Shown here in pieces: positions 17,942 through 26,993 of a stretch of 64,000 nucleotides of DNA (positions within the stretch are counted from its first letter, which is position 1; every line of letters starts with the position of its first letter). Source of the DNA: Paracoccaceae bacterium (lineage in GTDB: Bacteria > Pseudomonadota > Alphaproteobacteria > Rhodobacterales > Rhodobacteraceae). The stretch is taken from assembly GCA_027486345.1 (NCBI GenBank), contig JAIXPH010000021.1:1-64000 (forward strand), written 5' to 3'. The position numbers and the translations under genes were made by a program. The notes beneath the pieces were generated by a model. That model saw only the letters and a program-made list of their open reading frames with translations. It ran no database searches and was not told the DNA's origin.

Positions 17942-18198
17942 AAACGCCCGTCTTGGCGCCGTGCCGTGAATGTGCCGTGCCTTGACGGTGGTAAGCCTTG
18001 GGGGGCGCTGCGGTTCCCGTTACGATTGCCGATGCCCCGGAGGCAGAGGGAGAGGGAGGGCAGGGGTGCCCGGCCGCGGGGCCAAGCGTCCTTGTGCCAT
18101 GGGAACGAAACGCGCGGGCCGTGGTTGGGGGGCATTCCCTCGGATCGGCTGATCCCGCGCCGCCCTGTCCGTCCCCTTGCGTCCCGGAGACATCGCCC

Positions 18199-19581
18199 AT
18201 GCCCGCCTTTTCGCCGCCCCCTCTGTCCCCGCCGGTGTCCGCCTTGCGCCCGTTGTCCCGGCGTCCTGCGGTCCTGTTGCCTCTGGTCGCGGCCCTGGTG
18301 CTGACCGGCTGCGTGCCGGTGCCGCAGGGCAGGGACTTCGCGCCCGCCGGACCCTCGACCCTGCAACCCGTCACGGGCGCGCAGGCGTGGTGGCGGGCCT
18401 TCGCGGACCCGCAACTGGACGCCCTGATGGCGCGCGGTCTGACCCAGAACCTGTCCCTGCGCGAGGCCGAGGAACGCATCACCGAAGCCGGGGCTGGCAT
18501 CCGCACCGCCAGCGGTCTGGCCTTGGGGGCGGACCTGTCCGCCACCCGCGCGGGCATCGTCGATGCCGCCTATGCCGACAGCCGCGCCGCCGTGCTGTCG
18601 GGGTCGTGGCTTGTTGACCTTTTCGGTCAGAACCGTGCCAGCCGGGCGGCCTCTGTCGCGCTGCGCGATCAGGCGGTGCTGGCGTCGGAGGCCGCGCGTC
18701 TGGCCGTGGCGGGCGAGATTGCCGCCGCCTATATCGACCTGCGCTACACCCAAGAGGTCGTGGCCTTCATCCGCCGCAGCGTGGACAGCCGCCGCCAGAG
18801 CCGGGGCTCCATCGGAGAGCAGTTCGATGCCGGGGCCGCCACCCGTCTGGATGTCCTGCGCGCCGACCAGCGCCTCGCCGTGGCCGAGGCGCAATTGCCC
18901 ACGTTGGAGGTGCAGGCCGACCGGGCCATCTTCCGCCTCGCCACCCTCACCGCGCAAAGCCCCGAGGCGCTGCGACCGCTGTTGAACCGGGGGGGCGCGG
19001 TGCCCGCAGCGCGGTTCAGCGGGGCGCGTGGGATCAGTGCCGATGCGATCCGCCTGCGCCCGGATGTGCAGGCGCAAGAGCGGCTGTTGACGGCGCGGGC
19101 GGCACAGGTCGGGGTGGCGCAGGCGGCGCTCTGGCCCTCGCTGACGCTGGCGGGACGGGTGACGGTGCCGGGGACCGGGTCCACGACATGGGGGTTTGGG
19201 CCGTCGATCAACCTGCCTTTCCTGTCGGGCGGGCAAAACCGCGCAAACCTGACCGCCGCGCAATCCCGCGCGCGGCAGGCGTGGTTCGCGTGGCAGCAAT
19301 CGGTGTTGCAGGCGGCCGAAGAGGTGCAGGGCGCCCTGGCCGCGTGGCGGCGCGATGGCCGCAACGTGGGCGCCCAGCAGCGGTTGGTGGCGATATCGCA
19401 GGAAACGCTGGACCTTGCGCGGTCAAGTTACGATCTGGGCGAGACGGATTTCCTGTCCATCCTCGATGCCGAGGTCGAATTGCTGCAGGCCCGTCAGGCG
19501 CTGGCCGGGGCCGAGCGGGACCGGGCGTTGAACTTCGTGCGCCTTTCGGTGGCCACGGCCGGTCCGGTGGCCGCGCGATGA
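18199..19581 (+). CDS. NodT/TolC-family outer-membrane lipoprotein
   Basis: 460 aa. A signal peptide ends in a lipobox (LVAALVLTGC) at residues about 27-36, giving an acylated cysteine. Two outer-membrane efflux repeats follow, with long helices (LSLREAEERITEAGAGI; AATRLDVLRADQRLAVAEAQL; SYDLGETDFLSILDAEVELLQARQAL). Such proteins form trimeric tunnels for tripartite exporters. No membrane fusion protein or inner-membrane pump is next to it. In this place it might serve polysaccharide or lipid export; that is inference. ATG at 18199 has GGAG about 10 bases upstream. Confidence 0.88.
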   Translation: MPAFSPPPLSPPVSALRPLSRRPAVLLPLVAALVLTGCVPVPQGRDFAPAGPSTLQPVTGAQAWWRAFADPQLDALMARGLTQNLSLREAEERITEAGAGIRTASGLALGADLSATRAGIVDAAYADSRAAVLSGSWLVDLFGQNRASRAASVALRDQAVLASEAARLAVAGEIAAAYIDLRYTQEVVAFIRRSVDSRRQSRGSIGEQFDAGAATRLDVLRADQRLAVAEAQLPTLEVQADRAIFRLATLTAQSPEALRPLLNRGGAVPAARFSGARGISADAIRLRPDVQAQERLLTARAAQVGVAQAALWPSLTLAGRVTVPGTGSTTWGFGPSINLPFLSGGQNRANLTAAQSRARQAWFAWQQSVLQAAEEVQGALAAWRRDGRNVGAQQRLVAISQETLDLARSSYDLGETDFLSILDAEVELLQARQALAGAERDRALNFVRLSVATAGPVAAR

Positions 19582-19847
19582 GCGGGGCCGCGCCGGGGGC
19601 GGCCTTGTCCGGGCGGGCCGGGGTCGATTGGCCGGTCTGGCTGATGCTGGCGGTGGCGCTGTTGCAACTGGCGGTGCTGGTGCAGGTCACCGCCCTGCGC
19701 GACCGCGTCGTCCAGCTTGAGGCGGGAGCGGAGTTCGAGGACTATGCTCAGGGCTGCCTTCGGCCAAAGGCCCCCGCACCTGATCTGGCCCTGCCGGGCA
19801 CGGGTGGGCGCCCCGGCCCGTTGGTCGCAAAGGGGCTGGATGTCTGA
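19578..19847 (+). CDS. Small single-pass membrane protein coupled to NodT-type gene
   Basis: 89 aa, overlapping the upstream stop by 4 bases (ATGA), so translated with it. Residues about 17-37 (WPVWLMLAVALLQLAVLVQV) form one membrane helix. A short amphipathic heptad-like stretch (ALRDRVVQLEAGAEFED) follows, then a Pro/Gly-rich tail. It is not a family I recognise. The topology suggests a small inner-membrane partner of the lipoprotein tunnel. Confidence 0.6.
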   Translation: MSGAAPGAALSGRAGVDWPVWLMLAVALLQLAVLVQVTALRDRVVQLEAGAEFEDYAQGCLRPKAPAPDLALPGTGGRPGPLVAKGLDV

Positions 19848-19852
19848 GCCGG

Positions 19853-20683
19853 TCAGATGCCGTAGAACCCGGCCGCCGTCCCGCCGAAGATGAGCGTGCG
19901 GTCGATCTCGCTCAGTCCGTCGGTCAGGGCCAGTGCGGCGGCGTGCCAATCGGCATATTCCCCGCGCAACCGGCAAACCGGCCAATCCGACCCCCACATC
20001 ACCCGCTCGGCCCCGAAACGGTCAAAGATGTGGTCGGCATAGGGGCACAGGCGGTCCACGCTCCACTCCGGTCGGTCCTCGGTGATCAGGGCCGAGAATT
20101 TCACGCAGGCAAAGCTGTCATCGGCGAGGCGGGACAGGCCGTCGGCCCAGTCCTGAAAGCCTTCCGGATGGCCATGGATCTGCGGCTTCAGGCAATGGTC
20201 CAGCACAACGGGCATGGACGGATAGCGCCGCAGCAGGGTCTGGAACGGCGCGATATGACGCGGGAAGCCCAAGGCATCGAAGCGCAGTCCCAGATCGCAG
20301 AGCGCGCGGAAGGCCCATTGCACATCGTCGCGCAGCATCCAGTCGTCCTGCGGCAGGTCCTGGATCATCGGGCGCAGGCCCTTGAATTTGGGGTGTTTTG
20401 CCAGCCGCTGCATCTCGGCCAGCGATGCGGGGTTTTCGAAATCCACCCAACCCACCACGCCCTTGATCCACGGGGTGCGGTCGGCGATATCGAGCATGTA
20501 ATCGGTTTCCGCCACGGTGGGCGCGGCCTGCACCAGGACCGTCGCGTCAATCCCGGCGGCGCGGAGCTGGGGTTCCAGTTCTTCGGGGGCATAGGCGCGC
20601 GAGAGGACCGGATCATCCTTCGGCATCCAGCCGTAATCCCCGCGCGCCGGGTCCCACAGATGCTGATGAGCGTCGATCCGCAT
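19853..20683 (-). CDS. Amidohydrolase, L-fuconolactonase-like
   Basis: 276 aa TIM-barrel amidohydrolase of the Amidohydro_2 group. IDAHQHLWDP at the N-terminus is the metal-binding HxH motif. VLDHCLKP and MWGSDWPVCRL supply later active-site His and Asp residues. The closest known activities are sugar-lactone hydrolases such as L-fucono-1,5-lactonase; the substrate here is unknown. ATG at 20683 is immediately before the motif. The 3' end lies 5 bases from the end of the small membrane gene. It sits upstream of, and divergent from, the polyol genes, so a sugar-acid lactone role is plausible. Confidence 0.8.
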   Translation of the reverse strand: MRIDAHQHLWDPARGDYGWMPKDDPVLSRAYAPEELEPQLRAAGIDATVLVQAAPTVAETDYMLDIADRTPWIKGVVGWVDFENPASLAEMQRLAKHPKFKGLRPMIQDLPQDDWMLRDDVQWAFRALCDLGLRFDALGFPRHIAPFQTLLRRYPSMPVVLDHCLKPQIHGHPEGFQDWADGLSRLADDSFACVKFSALITEDRPEWSVDRLCPYADHIFDRFGAERVMWGSDWPVCRLRGEYADWHAAALALTDGLSEIDRTLIFGGTAAGFYGI

Positions 20684-20812
20684 GGAGGTGCCTTTCGCTT
20701 TTGCGGTGCAGGCTATGACAAAGGCGGGGGGGATGCCAAGCGGGCAGGGGGATCGGGTTTCTTGCGACCCCAAACGCGCAACAGTTGGTGATGCCCCGAT
20801 GCCCAAAGCATA

Positions 20813-20852
20813 GGGGCGCGCACAGCCCGCCCCAACGGGCTGTGGGCGCCCC
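20813..20852. repeat. 40-base imperfect palindrome
   Basis: Two 17-base arms match at 16 positions around a 6-base CCCCAA loop. It lies in the divergent region between the lactonase-like gene and the HAD phosphatase gene. The surrounding 270 bases show no other clear signal. A hairpin this strong upstream of both genes is unlikely to be an ordinary terminator; it could be a dispersed palindromic repeat. Confidence 0.65.
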
Positions 20853-20955
20853 TTGGCTGGTGTTGGTCGTTGTGCGCATTCATTGCGCACCGTTCGCGTC
20901 CCCCCCCAATCCCACCCGATTTACACCCACCCCACCGCGCGCTTATGGTCGGGGG

Positions 20956-21651
20956 ATGACCAAACCTGCCCTCATCATCTTCGACTGCGACGGCGTCCTC
21001 ATCGACTCCGAGGTCATCAGCGCCCGCCAGTTGATCGCCGAGTTGAAAGGCTACGGCGTCGAGATGGACATGGCCTTTGTCAGCCGCCATTTCCTTGGCC
21101 GCTCCTACCCCGTCGTGCTGCAAGAGGTGCGGGACCGCTGGGGCGTCGCCCTGCCGGACCGGTTCGAGGCCGATTACCGCGCCCGCCTGCTCGCGGCCTT
21201 TGAGACCGACCTGAAAGTGATGCCCGGCATCTTCCAGACCATTGGCGCGCTGCGGCTGCCCTTTTGCCTTGCCACCTCATCCAGCCCCGAACGGATGCGG
21301 CGCAGTCTGGACATCACCGGGCTTGCGCCGTTGTTCGAAGGCCGGGCCTTCACCGCCTCTGAAGTCCAGCGTGGCAAGCCTGCGCCCGACCTCTTCCTGC
21401 ATGCCGCCGCCCGGATGGGAGTGGAGCCCGCCGCCAGCATCGTGATCGAGGACAGCTTGAACGGTGTGCGTGCCGGACTGGCCGCCGGGATGACGGTCTG
21501 GCGCTTTACAGGGGGCAGCCATCTGAAAGGGCTTGACCTGACCCCGCCCGAGGATGCCATTCCTCAGGCCGACTATGCCTCATTTGCCGCCATGCGTGCC
21601 GCGCATCCCGGCCTTTTCGATGAACTGACCGCCCATGACCCTGCCCAGTGA
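20956..21651 (+). CDS. HAD-superfamily sugar-phosphate phosphatase
   Basis: 231 aa of the beta-phosphoglucomutase-like HAD subfamily. FDCDGVLIDSE (residues 9-19) has the nucleophile and acid/base aspartates. ATSSSP supplies the second motif, RGKPAPDLFL the lysine and IEDSLNGV the metal-binding acid. It probably dephosphorylates a sugar or polyol phosphate. ATG at 20956 has GGGGG directly upstream. It overlaps the SorC regulator by 17 bases, which places it with polyol catabolism. Confidence 0.85.
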   Translation: MTKPALIIFDCDGVLIDSEVISARQLIAELKGYGVEMDMAFVSRHFLGRSYPVVLQEVRDRWGVALPDRFEADYRARLLAAFETDLKVMPGIFQTIGALRLPFCLATSSSPERMRRSLDITGLAPLFEGRAFTASEVQRGKPAPDLFLHAAARMGVEPAASIVIEDSLNGVRAGLAAGMTVWRFTGGSHLKGLDLTPPEDAIPQADYASFAAMRAAHPGLFDELTAHDPAQ

Positions 21652-22591
21652 CGCCGATCCCACGCCCAGCGACGATGCCGCCCGTGCGGGCTGGCTCTAT
21701 TATGTCGCGGGCATGACCCAGGACCAGATCGCGCGGGAACTGGGCGTGAGCCGACAGCGTGCACAGCGTCTGGTGTCCAAGGCCGTCGCCGATGGGTTGA
21801 TCCATGTGCGGCTGGAACATCCCATCGCTGCCTGTCTGGACCTTGAACAGGCCCTGACGGACCGGTTCGGCCTGATGCGTTGCCGCATCGCGCCCGATCT
21901 GGGCGGTTCCGACCCCGTCCGCAGCATCGCTCCCGCCGCCGCGCAAGAGCTTGAGCGGTTTCTCAGGATGCCTGATCCCATGGTCATCGCCTTCGGCACC
22001 GGGCGGGCCTTGCGCGGGATGGTGGATGCCATGGTCCGCATGGAATCGCCGCAACATCGGCTGGTCAGCCTGATCGGCAACATCGCGCCAGACGGCTCGG
22101 CCTCGTTCTTTGACGTCATCATGTCGGTGGGGGAGCGCGTGCGCGCCCCGCATTACCCGATGCCCTTGCCGGTGATTTCCTCTACCGGGGCCGAGCGCGA
22201 TGCCTTCCGCGCGCTGGAACCCGTGCGCAAGGTGCGCGAGCTGGCCTCCACCGCGCATGTGATCTTTGTCGGTGTCGGCCAGATGAGCGATGATGCCCCG
22301 CTTTACGCCGACGGCTTTCTGACGCGGGACGAGTTGACCGCGATGCAGGATCAGGGTGCCGTGGGCGAGGTGGCGGGTTGGGTCTTTGATCAGGACGGGC
22401 GCTATCTGGACCTTGGCATCAACACCCGGGTGGGCGGCGTGCGAATCGAGCCCAGCCAGAGTCGCCCGGTGTTCGGTGTGGCGGCAGGGCCGTCCAAGGT
22501 GCAGCCGATCCTTGCGGCGCTGCGCGGGGCGATCATCAACAGTCTGGTGACCGACGAGGCCACCGCCCGCAGCCTGCTTTCGCTGCGGTGA
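21635..22591 (+). CDS. SorC-family sugar-responsive transcription regulator
   Basis: 318 aa. An N-terminal helix-turn-helix (AGMTQDQIARELGVSRQRAQRLVSKAVADGLI) is followed by the sugar-binding SorC effector domain, with GTGRALRGMVDAM, VGVGQMSDDAPLYADGF and GAVGEVAGWVFDQDG. It most probably controls the smo operon that starts 209 bases downstream, sensing a polyol or its phosphate. Its position matches the regulator of the Rhodobacter polyol operon. It overlaps the HAD gene by 17 bases. Activator versus repressor mode is not visible. Confidence 0.88.
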   Translation: MTLPSDADPTPSDDAARAGWLYYVAGMTQDQIARELGVSRQRAQRLVSKAVADGLIHVRLEHPIAACLDLEQALTDRFGLMRCRIAPDLGGSDPVRSIAPAAAQELERFLRMPDPMVIAFGTGRALRGMVDAMVRMESPQHRLVSLIGNIAPDGSASFFDVIMSVGERVRAPHYPMPLPVISSTGAERDAFRALEPVRKVRELASTAHVIFVGVGQMSDDAPLYADGFLTRDELTAMQDQGAVGEVAGWVFDQDGRYLDLGINTRVGGVRIEPSQSRPVFGVAAGPSKVQPILAALRGAIINSLVTDEATARSLLSLR

Positions 22592-22706
22592 AGCATCCTG
22601 CCGAGGGCAGGATTTCCAAAGATTTTTGCCGGTCTCGGGCGCGTTCTTCGCGGTCCGCCCGCTTTTTATGCGGCGCTGCAGCGAGCGAATGCCCGCTTGC
22701 CGAACA

Positions 22707-22777
22707 ATTGCTCAAATCCTGACTTGACGGATCGGGGTGAAGTGTGGGTAATTGCTCAGTAAGCGATGAAATGCTCA
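22707..22777 (+). promoter_or_regulatory. smo promoter/operator region with three TGCTCA repeats
   Basis: ATTGCTCA occurs at 22707-22714 and 22751-22758, and AATGCTCA at 22770-22777, all in one orientation. The first copy is part of the near-palindrome GAACAATTGCTC. A TTGACG at 22724-22729 is a candidate -35 box; the second repeat overlaps the candidate -10 region. This is the likely SorC-regulator binding zone. A strong GGGAGGA ribosome site follows at about 22789. Confidence 0.6.
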
Positions 22778-22799
22778 GTCGCTTGTTAGGGAGGAATTC

Positions 22800-24113
22800 A
22801 TGAAGATGACGCAACGCGCGCTGCTCGGCGCGACGGTTTCGCTTGCCCTCGCGGGGGCCGCGATGGCCGAAACCACCATCACCGTCGCCACCGTGAACAA
22901 CGGCGACATGGTCCGCATGCAGGGCCTGATGGACGATTTTTATGCCAAGCATCCCGACATCAAGGTCGAGTGGGTGACGCTGGAAGAAAACGTCCTGCGC
23001 CAGAACGTGACGACCGACATCGCCACCGGCGGCGGTCAGTATGACGTGATCACCATCGGCACCTATGAAGTTCCGATCTGGGGCAAGCAGGGCTGGCTGG
23101 AAAGCCTGAACGACCTGCCCGCCGACTATGACGTCGATGACCTTCTGCCCGCGATCCGTGGCGGTCTGACGGTCGATGGCAACCTCTATGCCTCGCCCTT
23201 CTACGGTGAATCCTCGTTCCTGAACTATCGCAAGGATCTGGCGGAAAAGGCCGGGATCACGATTTCCGATGCCCCGACCTGGGATGAGATCAAGGCGGCT
23301 GCGGCGGCGATGACCGACACCGAGGCTGGCGTCTATGGCATCTGCCTGCGTGGCAAGGCTGGCTGGGGCGAGAACATGGCCTTCCTGACCACCATGGCCA
23401 ACAGCTATGGCGCGCGCTGGTTCGACGAAAACTGGCAGCCCCAGTTCGACCAGCCGGAATGGAAAGCCGTGATGACGGATTACGTCGAACTGCTGACCAA
23501 ATACGGCCCGCCCGGCGCGTCGAACAACGGCTACAACGAAAACCTGACCCTGTCGCTGCAAGGCAAGTGCGCGATGCGCATGGACGCCACCGTTTCGGCA
23601 GGCGCGCTGACCGACCCGGCCCAGTCCGAATTCGCCGACAAGGTGGGCTTCGCGCTGGCTCCGGACGCTGGCCTTGGCAAGCGGGCGAACTGGCTCTGGG
23701 CTTGGTCGCTGGCGGTTCCGTCGTCGTCGGACGCCAAGGACGCGGCCAAGACCTTCATCAACTGGGCGACCAACAAGGATTACCTTGCGCTCGTCGCGTC
23801 GAAAGAAGGCTGGCGCAACGCCCCTCCGGGCACCCGCACCTCGCTGTATGCGAACCCGGAATATGCGGCGCTGCCGTTCGCCAAGATGACCATCGACTCG
23901 ATCAACGCGGCTGATCCGACCAACCCGACCGTGAAGCCGGTGCCTTATGTCGGCGTGCAGTTCGTGGCGATCCCGGAATTCGCTGGTCTGGCCACCAGCG
24001 TGGGCGAACTCTTCTCGGCCGCTCTGGCCGGTCAGAAGTCGGTGGATGATGCCTTGGCCGAAGCCCAGGCGCTGGCCGTGTCGGAAATGACCGCCGCTGG
24101 CTACATCAAGTAA
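22800..24113 (+). CDS. smoE: Sorbitol/mannitol ABC transporter substrate-binding protein
   Basis: 437-aa periplasmic binding protein (extracellular family 1). A signal peptide (about 1-23, ending GAAMAE) precedes TTITVATVNNGDMVRMQGL. The remainder resembles SmoE/MtlE polyol-binding proteins. Its ATG follows a GGGAGGA ribosome site, which suits the high expression binding proteins need. It is the first gene of smoEFGK, followed by two dehydrogenase genes and mtlK, which together feed sorbitol and mannitol into fructose. Two stem-loops separate it from smoF. Confidence 0.9.
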   Translation: MKMTQRALLGATVSLALAGAAMAETTITVATVNNGDMVRMQGLMDDFYAKHPDIKVEWVTLEENVLRQNVTTDIATGGGQYDVITIGTYEVPIWGKQGWLESLNDLPADYDVDDLLPAIRGGLTVDGNLYASPFYGESSFLNYRKDLAEKAGITISDAPTWDEIKAAAAAMTDTEAGVYGICLRGKAGWGENMAFLTTMANSYGARWFDENWQPQFDQPEWKAVMTDYVELLTKYGPPGASNNGYNENLTLSLQGKCAMRMDATVSAGALTDPAQSEFADKVGFALAPDAGLGKRANWLWAWSLAVPSSSDAKDAAKTFINWATNKDYLALVASKEGWRNAPPGTRTSLYANPEYAALPFAKMTIDSINAADPTNPTVKPVPYVGVQFVAIPEFAGLATSVGELFSAALAGQKSVDDALAEAQALAVSEMTAAGYIK

Positions 24114-24120
24114 CCCTCTT

Positions 24121-24193
24121 CCCCGGGCCGGCTTTCGGCCCGGGGATGCTCCCAGCTTGCGGATCGGTGCGTACGATCCGCAAGCCCTTTTTT
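24121..24193 (+). terminator. Two stacked stem-loops, the second terminator-like, after smoE
   Basis: Hairpin 1 (24121-24145) has 10-base arms and a GCTTT loop. Hairpin 2 (24155-24185) has perfect 12-base arms, loop GTGCGTA, and then CC plus six T (24188-24193), a classic intrinsic terminator. It probably stops most transcripts after smoE and protects the smoE 3' end, leaving less smoF-mtlK message. Confidence 0.8.
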
Positions 24194-24274
24194 CCGCCTG
24201 ATTGATGTGCCGCCCCCGTTGATATCGTCCGGCGGCATCCTCTTCCTCGGCCCTTTGGCCCCGGAGACCTTCCC

Positions 24275-25147
24275 ATGTCCACACAATCCAGCCGTCTTGC
24301 CGCCCGTGTGATGGTGGCGCCCTCGGTTCTCTTGCTTTTCATCTGGATGGTCGTGCCGCTGGCCATGACGCTGTATTATTCGTTCCGGCTGTATCGTCTG
24401 ATCTCGCCGGATCGCACGGGCTGGGTGGGGTTCACGAATTACCTGTGGTTCATCAACGCGCCGGAGTTCTGGCTGGCGATGGGCAATACCTTGGCGCTGG
24501 TGGGTGGCGTTCTGGCGATCACGGTCACGCTGGGCATCCTGATCGCGCTGCTGATCGACCAACCGGTCAAGGGGCAGGGCGTGCTGCGCATCCTTGTCAT
24601 CGCGCCCTTCTTCGTGATGCCGCCGGTGGCCGCCTCGATCCTTGAAAACCTGTTCATGCATCCGCAGAACGGCCTCTTTGCCGCAGTGAGCATGAGCTTT
24701 GGCGCGCAACCCATTCTGTTCCTGCAAGATTATCCCATGTGGTCGGTCATTGCGATCGTGTCCTGGGAATGGCTGCCCTTTGCCACGCTGATCCTGCTGA
24801 CCTCGCTGCAATCGCTGTCCTCCGAACAGCTAGAGGCGGCAGAGATGGACGGCGCATCGGCGCTGAATCGCTTCCGTTTCATCATCCTGCCCCACATGAT
24901 GCGGGCCATCACCGTGGTGATCCTGATCCAGACCATCTTCCTTTTGGGCATCTTCGGCGAGATTTTCACCACCACCCAAGGCGGGCCGGGCTCTGCCTCG
25001 ACCACGCTGCCGTACATGATCTTCAAGCAGGCCATCGCCGCCAAGGACATCGGCCGCGCCGCCGCAGGGGGGATCATCGCGGTGATCCTTGCCAATATCG
25101 TGGCCTATTTCCTGATGCGCGGCATCGGGCGCCATTTGGACACCTGA
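24275..25147 (+). CDS. smoF: Polyol ABC transporter permease
   Basis: 290-aa inner-membrane permease with six predicted helices. The EAA-type loop lies at LEAAEMDGASALNRFRFIILP, where the ATPase SmoK docks. An N-terminal helix (VMVAPSVLLLFIWMVVPLAM) begins the domain. It pairs with SmoG, encoded 9 bases downstream. ATG at 24275 follows a CGGAGA ribosome site. Its distance from smoE and the stem-loops between them suggest lower expression than the binding protein. Confidence 0.9.
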   Translation: MSTQSSRLAARVMVAPSVLLLFIWMVVPLAMTLYYSFRLYRLISPDRTGWVGFTNYLWFINAPEFWLAMGNTLALVGGVLAITVTLGILIALLIDQPVKGQGVLRILVIAPFFVMPPVAASILENLFMHPQNGLFAAVSMSFGAQPILFLQDYPMWSVIAIVSWEWLPFATLILLTSLQSLSSEQLEAAEMDGASALNRFRFIILPHMMRAITVVILIQTIFLLGIFGEIFTTTQGGPGSASTTLPYMIFKQAIAAKDIGRAAAGGIIAVILANIVAYFLMRGIGRHLDT

Positions 25148-25156
25148 GGGAACATC

Positions 25157-25987
25157 ATGGCACGCGCAACCTCCCCACGCCGCAAGGCATTGACGACCCT
25201 CGCAGCCTGGTCTGTGGCACTGGTGATCTTCTTCCCGGTGCTGTGGATGATCCTGACCAGTTTCAAGACCGAACCTTCGGCCGTCGCCATGCCGCCGCAA
25301 CTGTTCACCGCCGACTGGACGCTGGAAAACTACGCCGAGGTCTGGCAGCGGTCGGATTACCCCCGCTTTTTCTGGAATTCGGTGGTGCTGTCGCTTGGCT
25401 CCACCCTGCTGGGGTTGGCGGTCGCCATTCCCGCCGCCTGGGCCATGGCCTTCGTGCCGGGCAAGAAGACCAAGGACCTGCTGATGTGGATGCTCTCCAC
25501 CAAGATGATGCCCGCGGTCGCGGTCATGATCCCGTTGTATCTGGTTTTCCTCAAGCTCGGCCTGATCGACACGCGCATCGGGCTGGTTCTGGCGCTGATG
25601 TTGATGAACCTGCCGATCATCGTCTGGATGCTTTACACCTACTTCAAGGAAATCCCGGCGGAAATCCTTGAGGCCGCGCGGATGGACGGGGCGGGGCTGT
25701 TCAAGGAGATCGTCTATGTCCTGACGCCGATGGCCCTGCCGGGCATCGCCTCGACCCTGCTCTTGAACGTCATCCTTGCTTGGAACGAGGCGTTCTGGAC
25801 CATCATCCTGACCACCACCAAAGCGGCGCCCTTGTCGGCCTTCATCGCCAGCTTCTCTGCGCCGCAGGGGCTGTTCTACGCCAAACTCAGCGCCGCCAGC
25901 ACCATGGCCATCGCGCCGATCCTGATCCTTGGCTGGTTCAGCCAAAAGCAACTCGTCCGTGGCCTGACCTTCGGCGCGGTGAAGTGA
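25157..25987 (+). CDS. smoG: Polyol ABC transporter permease
   Basis: 276-aa partner permease with six helices (first [18 protein letters not shown]). The cytoplasmic loop [22 protein letters not shown] is the EAA motif that contacts SmoK. It forms the transmembrane channel with SmoF. The ATG lies 9 bases after the smoF stop, and smoK begins 7 bases after its own stop. Confidence 0.9.
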   Translation: MARATSPRRKALTTLAAWSVALVIFFPVLWMILTSFKTEPSAVAMPPQLFTADWTLENYAEVWQRSDYPRFFWNSVVLSLGSTLLGLAVAIPAAWAMAFVPGKKTKDLLMWMLSTKMMPAVAVMIPLYLVFLKLGLIDTRIGLVLALMLMNLPIIVWMLYTYFKEIPAEILEAARMDGAGLFKEIVYVLTPMALPGIASTLLLNVILAWNEAFWTIILTTTKAAPLSAFIASFSAPQGLFYAKLSAASTMAIAPILILGWFSQKQLVRGLTFGAVK

Positions 25988-25994
25988 GGTCCAA

Positions 25995-26993
25995 ATGGGC
26001 AAGATTACCCTCAAGCATGTGAACAAGTCCTTCGGTGACGTCGCGGTCATCCCCGACATCAACCTGACCATCGAGAACGGCGAGTTTGTCGTCTTCGTTG
26101 GCCCCTCAGGCTGCGGGAAATCCACCCTGCTGCGTCTGATCGCGGGGCTGGAGGATGTGTCCGCGGGCCGGATCGAGATTGACGGGACCGATGCCACCCA
26201 TCTGCCCCCCGCCAAGCGCGGCCTTGCGATGGTGTTCCAGTCCTACGCGCTTTACCCGCATATGAGCGTGCGCAAGAACATCGCCTTTCCGCTGAAAATG
26301 GCGGGGATGAGCGAGGCCGAGCAGGAGAAAAAGGTCCAGAACGCCGCGCGCATCCTGAACCTGACCAATTACCTTGACCGCCGCCCCGGCCAGCTTTCCG
26401 GCGGGCAACGCCAGCGCGTCGCCATCGGCCGCGCCATCGTGCGCGAACCGGCGGCGTTCCTGTTCGACGAACCCCTGTCCAACCTTGACGCCGCCCTGCG
26501 CGTCTCGATGCGGCAGGAGATCACCGAACTGCACCAAAGCCTCAAGACCACGATGATCTATGTGACCCATGATCAGGTCGAGGCGATGACCATGGCCGAC
26601 AAGATCGTGGTGCTGAACGCGGGCAATATCGAACAGGTGGGCAGCCCGCTGGAGTTGTACCACCACCCCGCCAATGTCTTTGTCGCGGGCTTCATTGGCA
26701 GCCCGAAGATGAACCTGATCGGCGGGGCCGAGGCGGCAAAGCACAACGCCGCGACCATCGGCGTGCGCCCCGAACATATCGACATCGGTGAGGGTGGCCC
26801 TTGGACGGGCACGGTCGGGTTGTCGGAACATCTGGGGTCCGACACTTTCCTCAAGGTCGAGGTGGACAACATCGGCACCCTGAACGTGCGCGCCAGCGGC
26901 GAGGTCACCCTGCGCCACGGCGACCGCATCACCCTTGCCCCGCAGGCGGGCAGACTTCATCGCTTTGGCGCAGACGGAAAGGCACTGGCATGA
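25995..26993 (+). CDS. smoK: Polyol ABC transporter ATP-binding protein
   Basis: 332-aa sugar-importer ATPase of the MalK type. Walker A is GPSGCGKST, the signature [14 protein letters not shown] and Walker [12 protein letters not shown], and the switch is YVTHDQ. The C-terminal OB-like regulatory domain contains [14 protein letters not shown], as in MalK-like proteins. It powers uptake of sorbitol or mannitol through SmoFG. Its stop overlaps the smoS start by 4 bases (ATGA). Confidence 0.92.
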   Translation: MGKITLKHVNKSFGDVAVIPDINLTIENGEFVVFVGPSGCGKSTLLRLIAGLEDVSAGRIEIDGTDATHLPPAKRGLAMVFQSYALYPHMSVRKNIAFPLKMAGMSEAEQEKKVQNAARILNLTNYLDRRPGQLSGGQRQRVAIGRAIVREPAAFLFDEPLSNLDAALRVSMRQEITELHQSLKTTMIYVTHDQVEAMTMADKIVVLNAGNIEQVGSPLELYHHPANVFVAGFIGSPKMNLIGGAEAAKHNAATIGVRPEHIDIGEGGPWTGTVGLSEHLGSDTFLKVEVDNIGTLNVRASGEVTLRHGDRITLAPQAGRLHRFGADGKALA

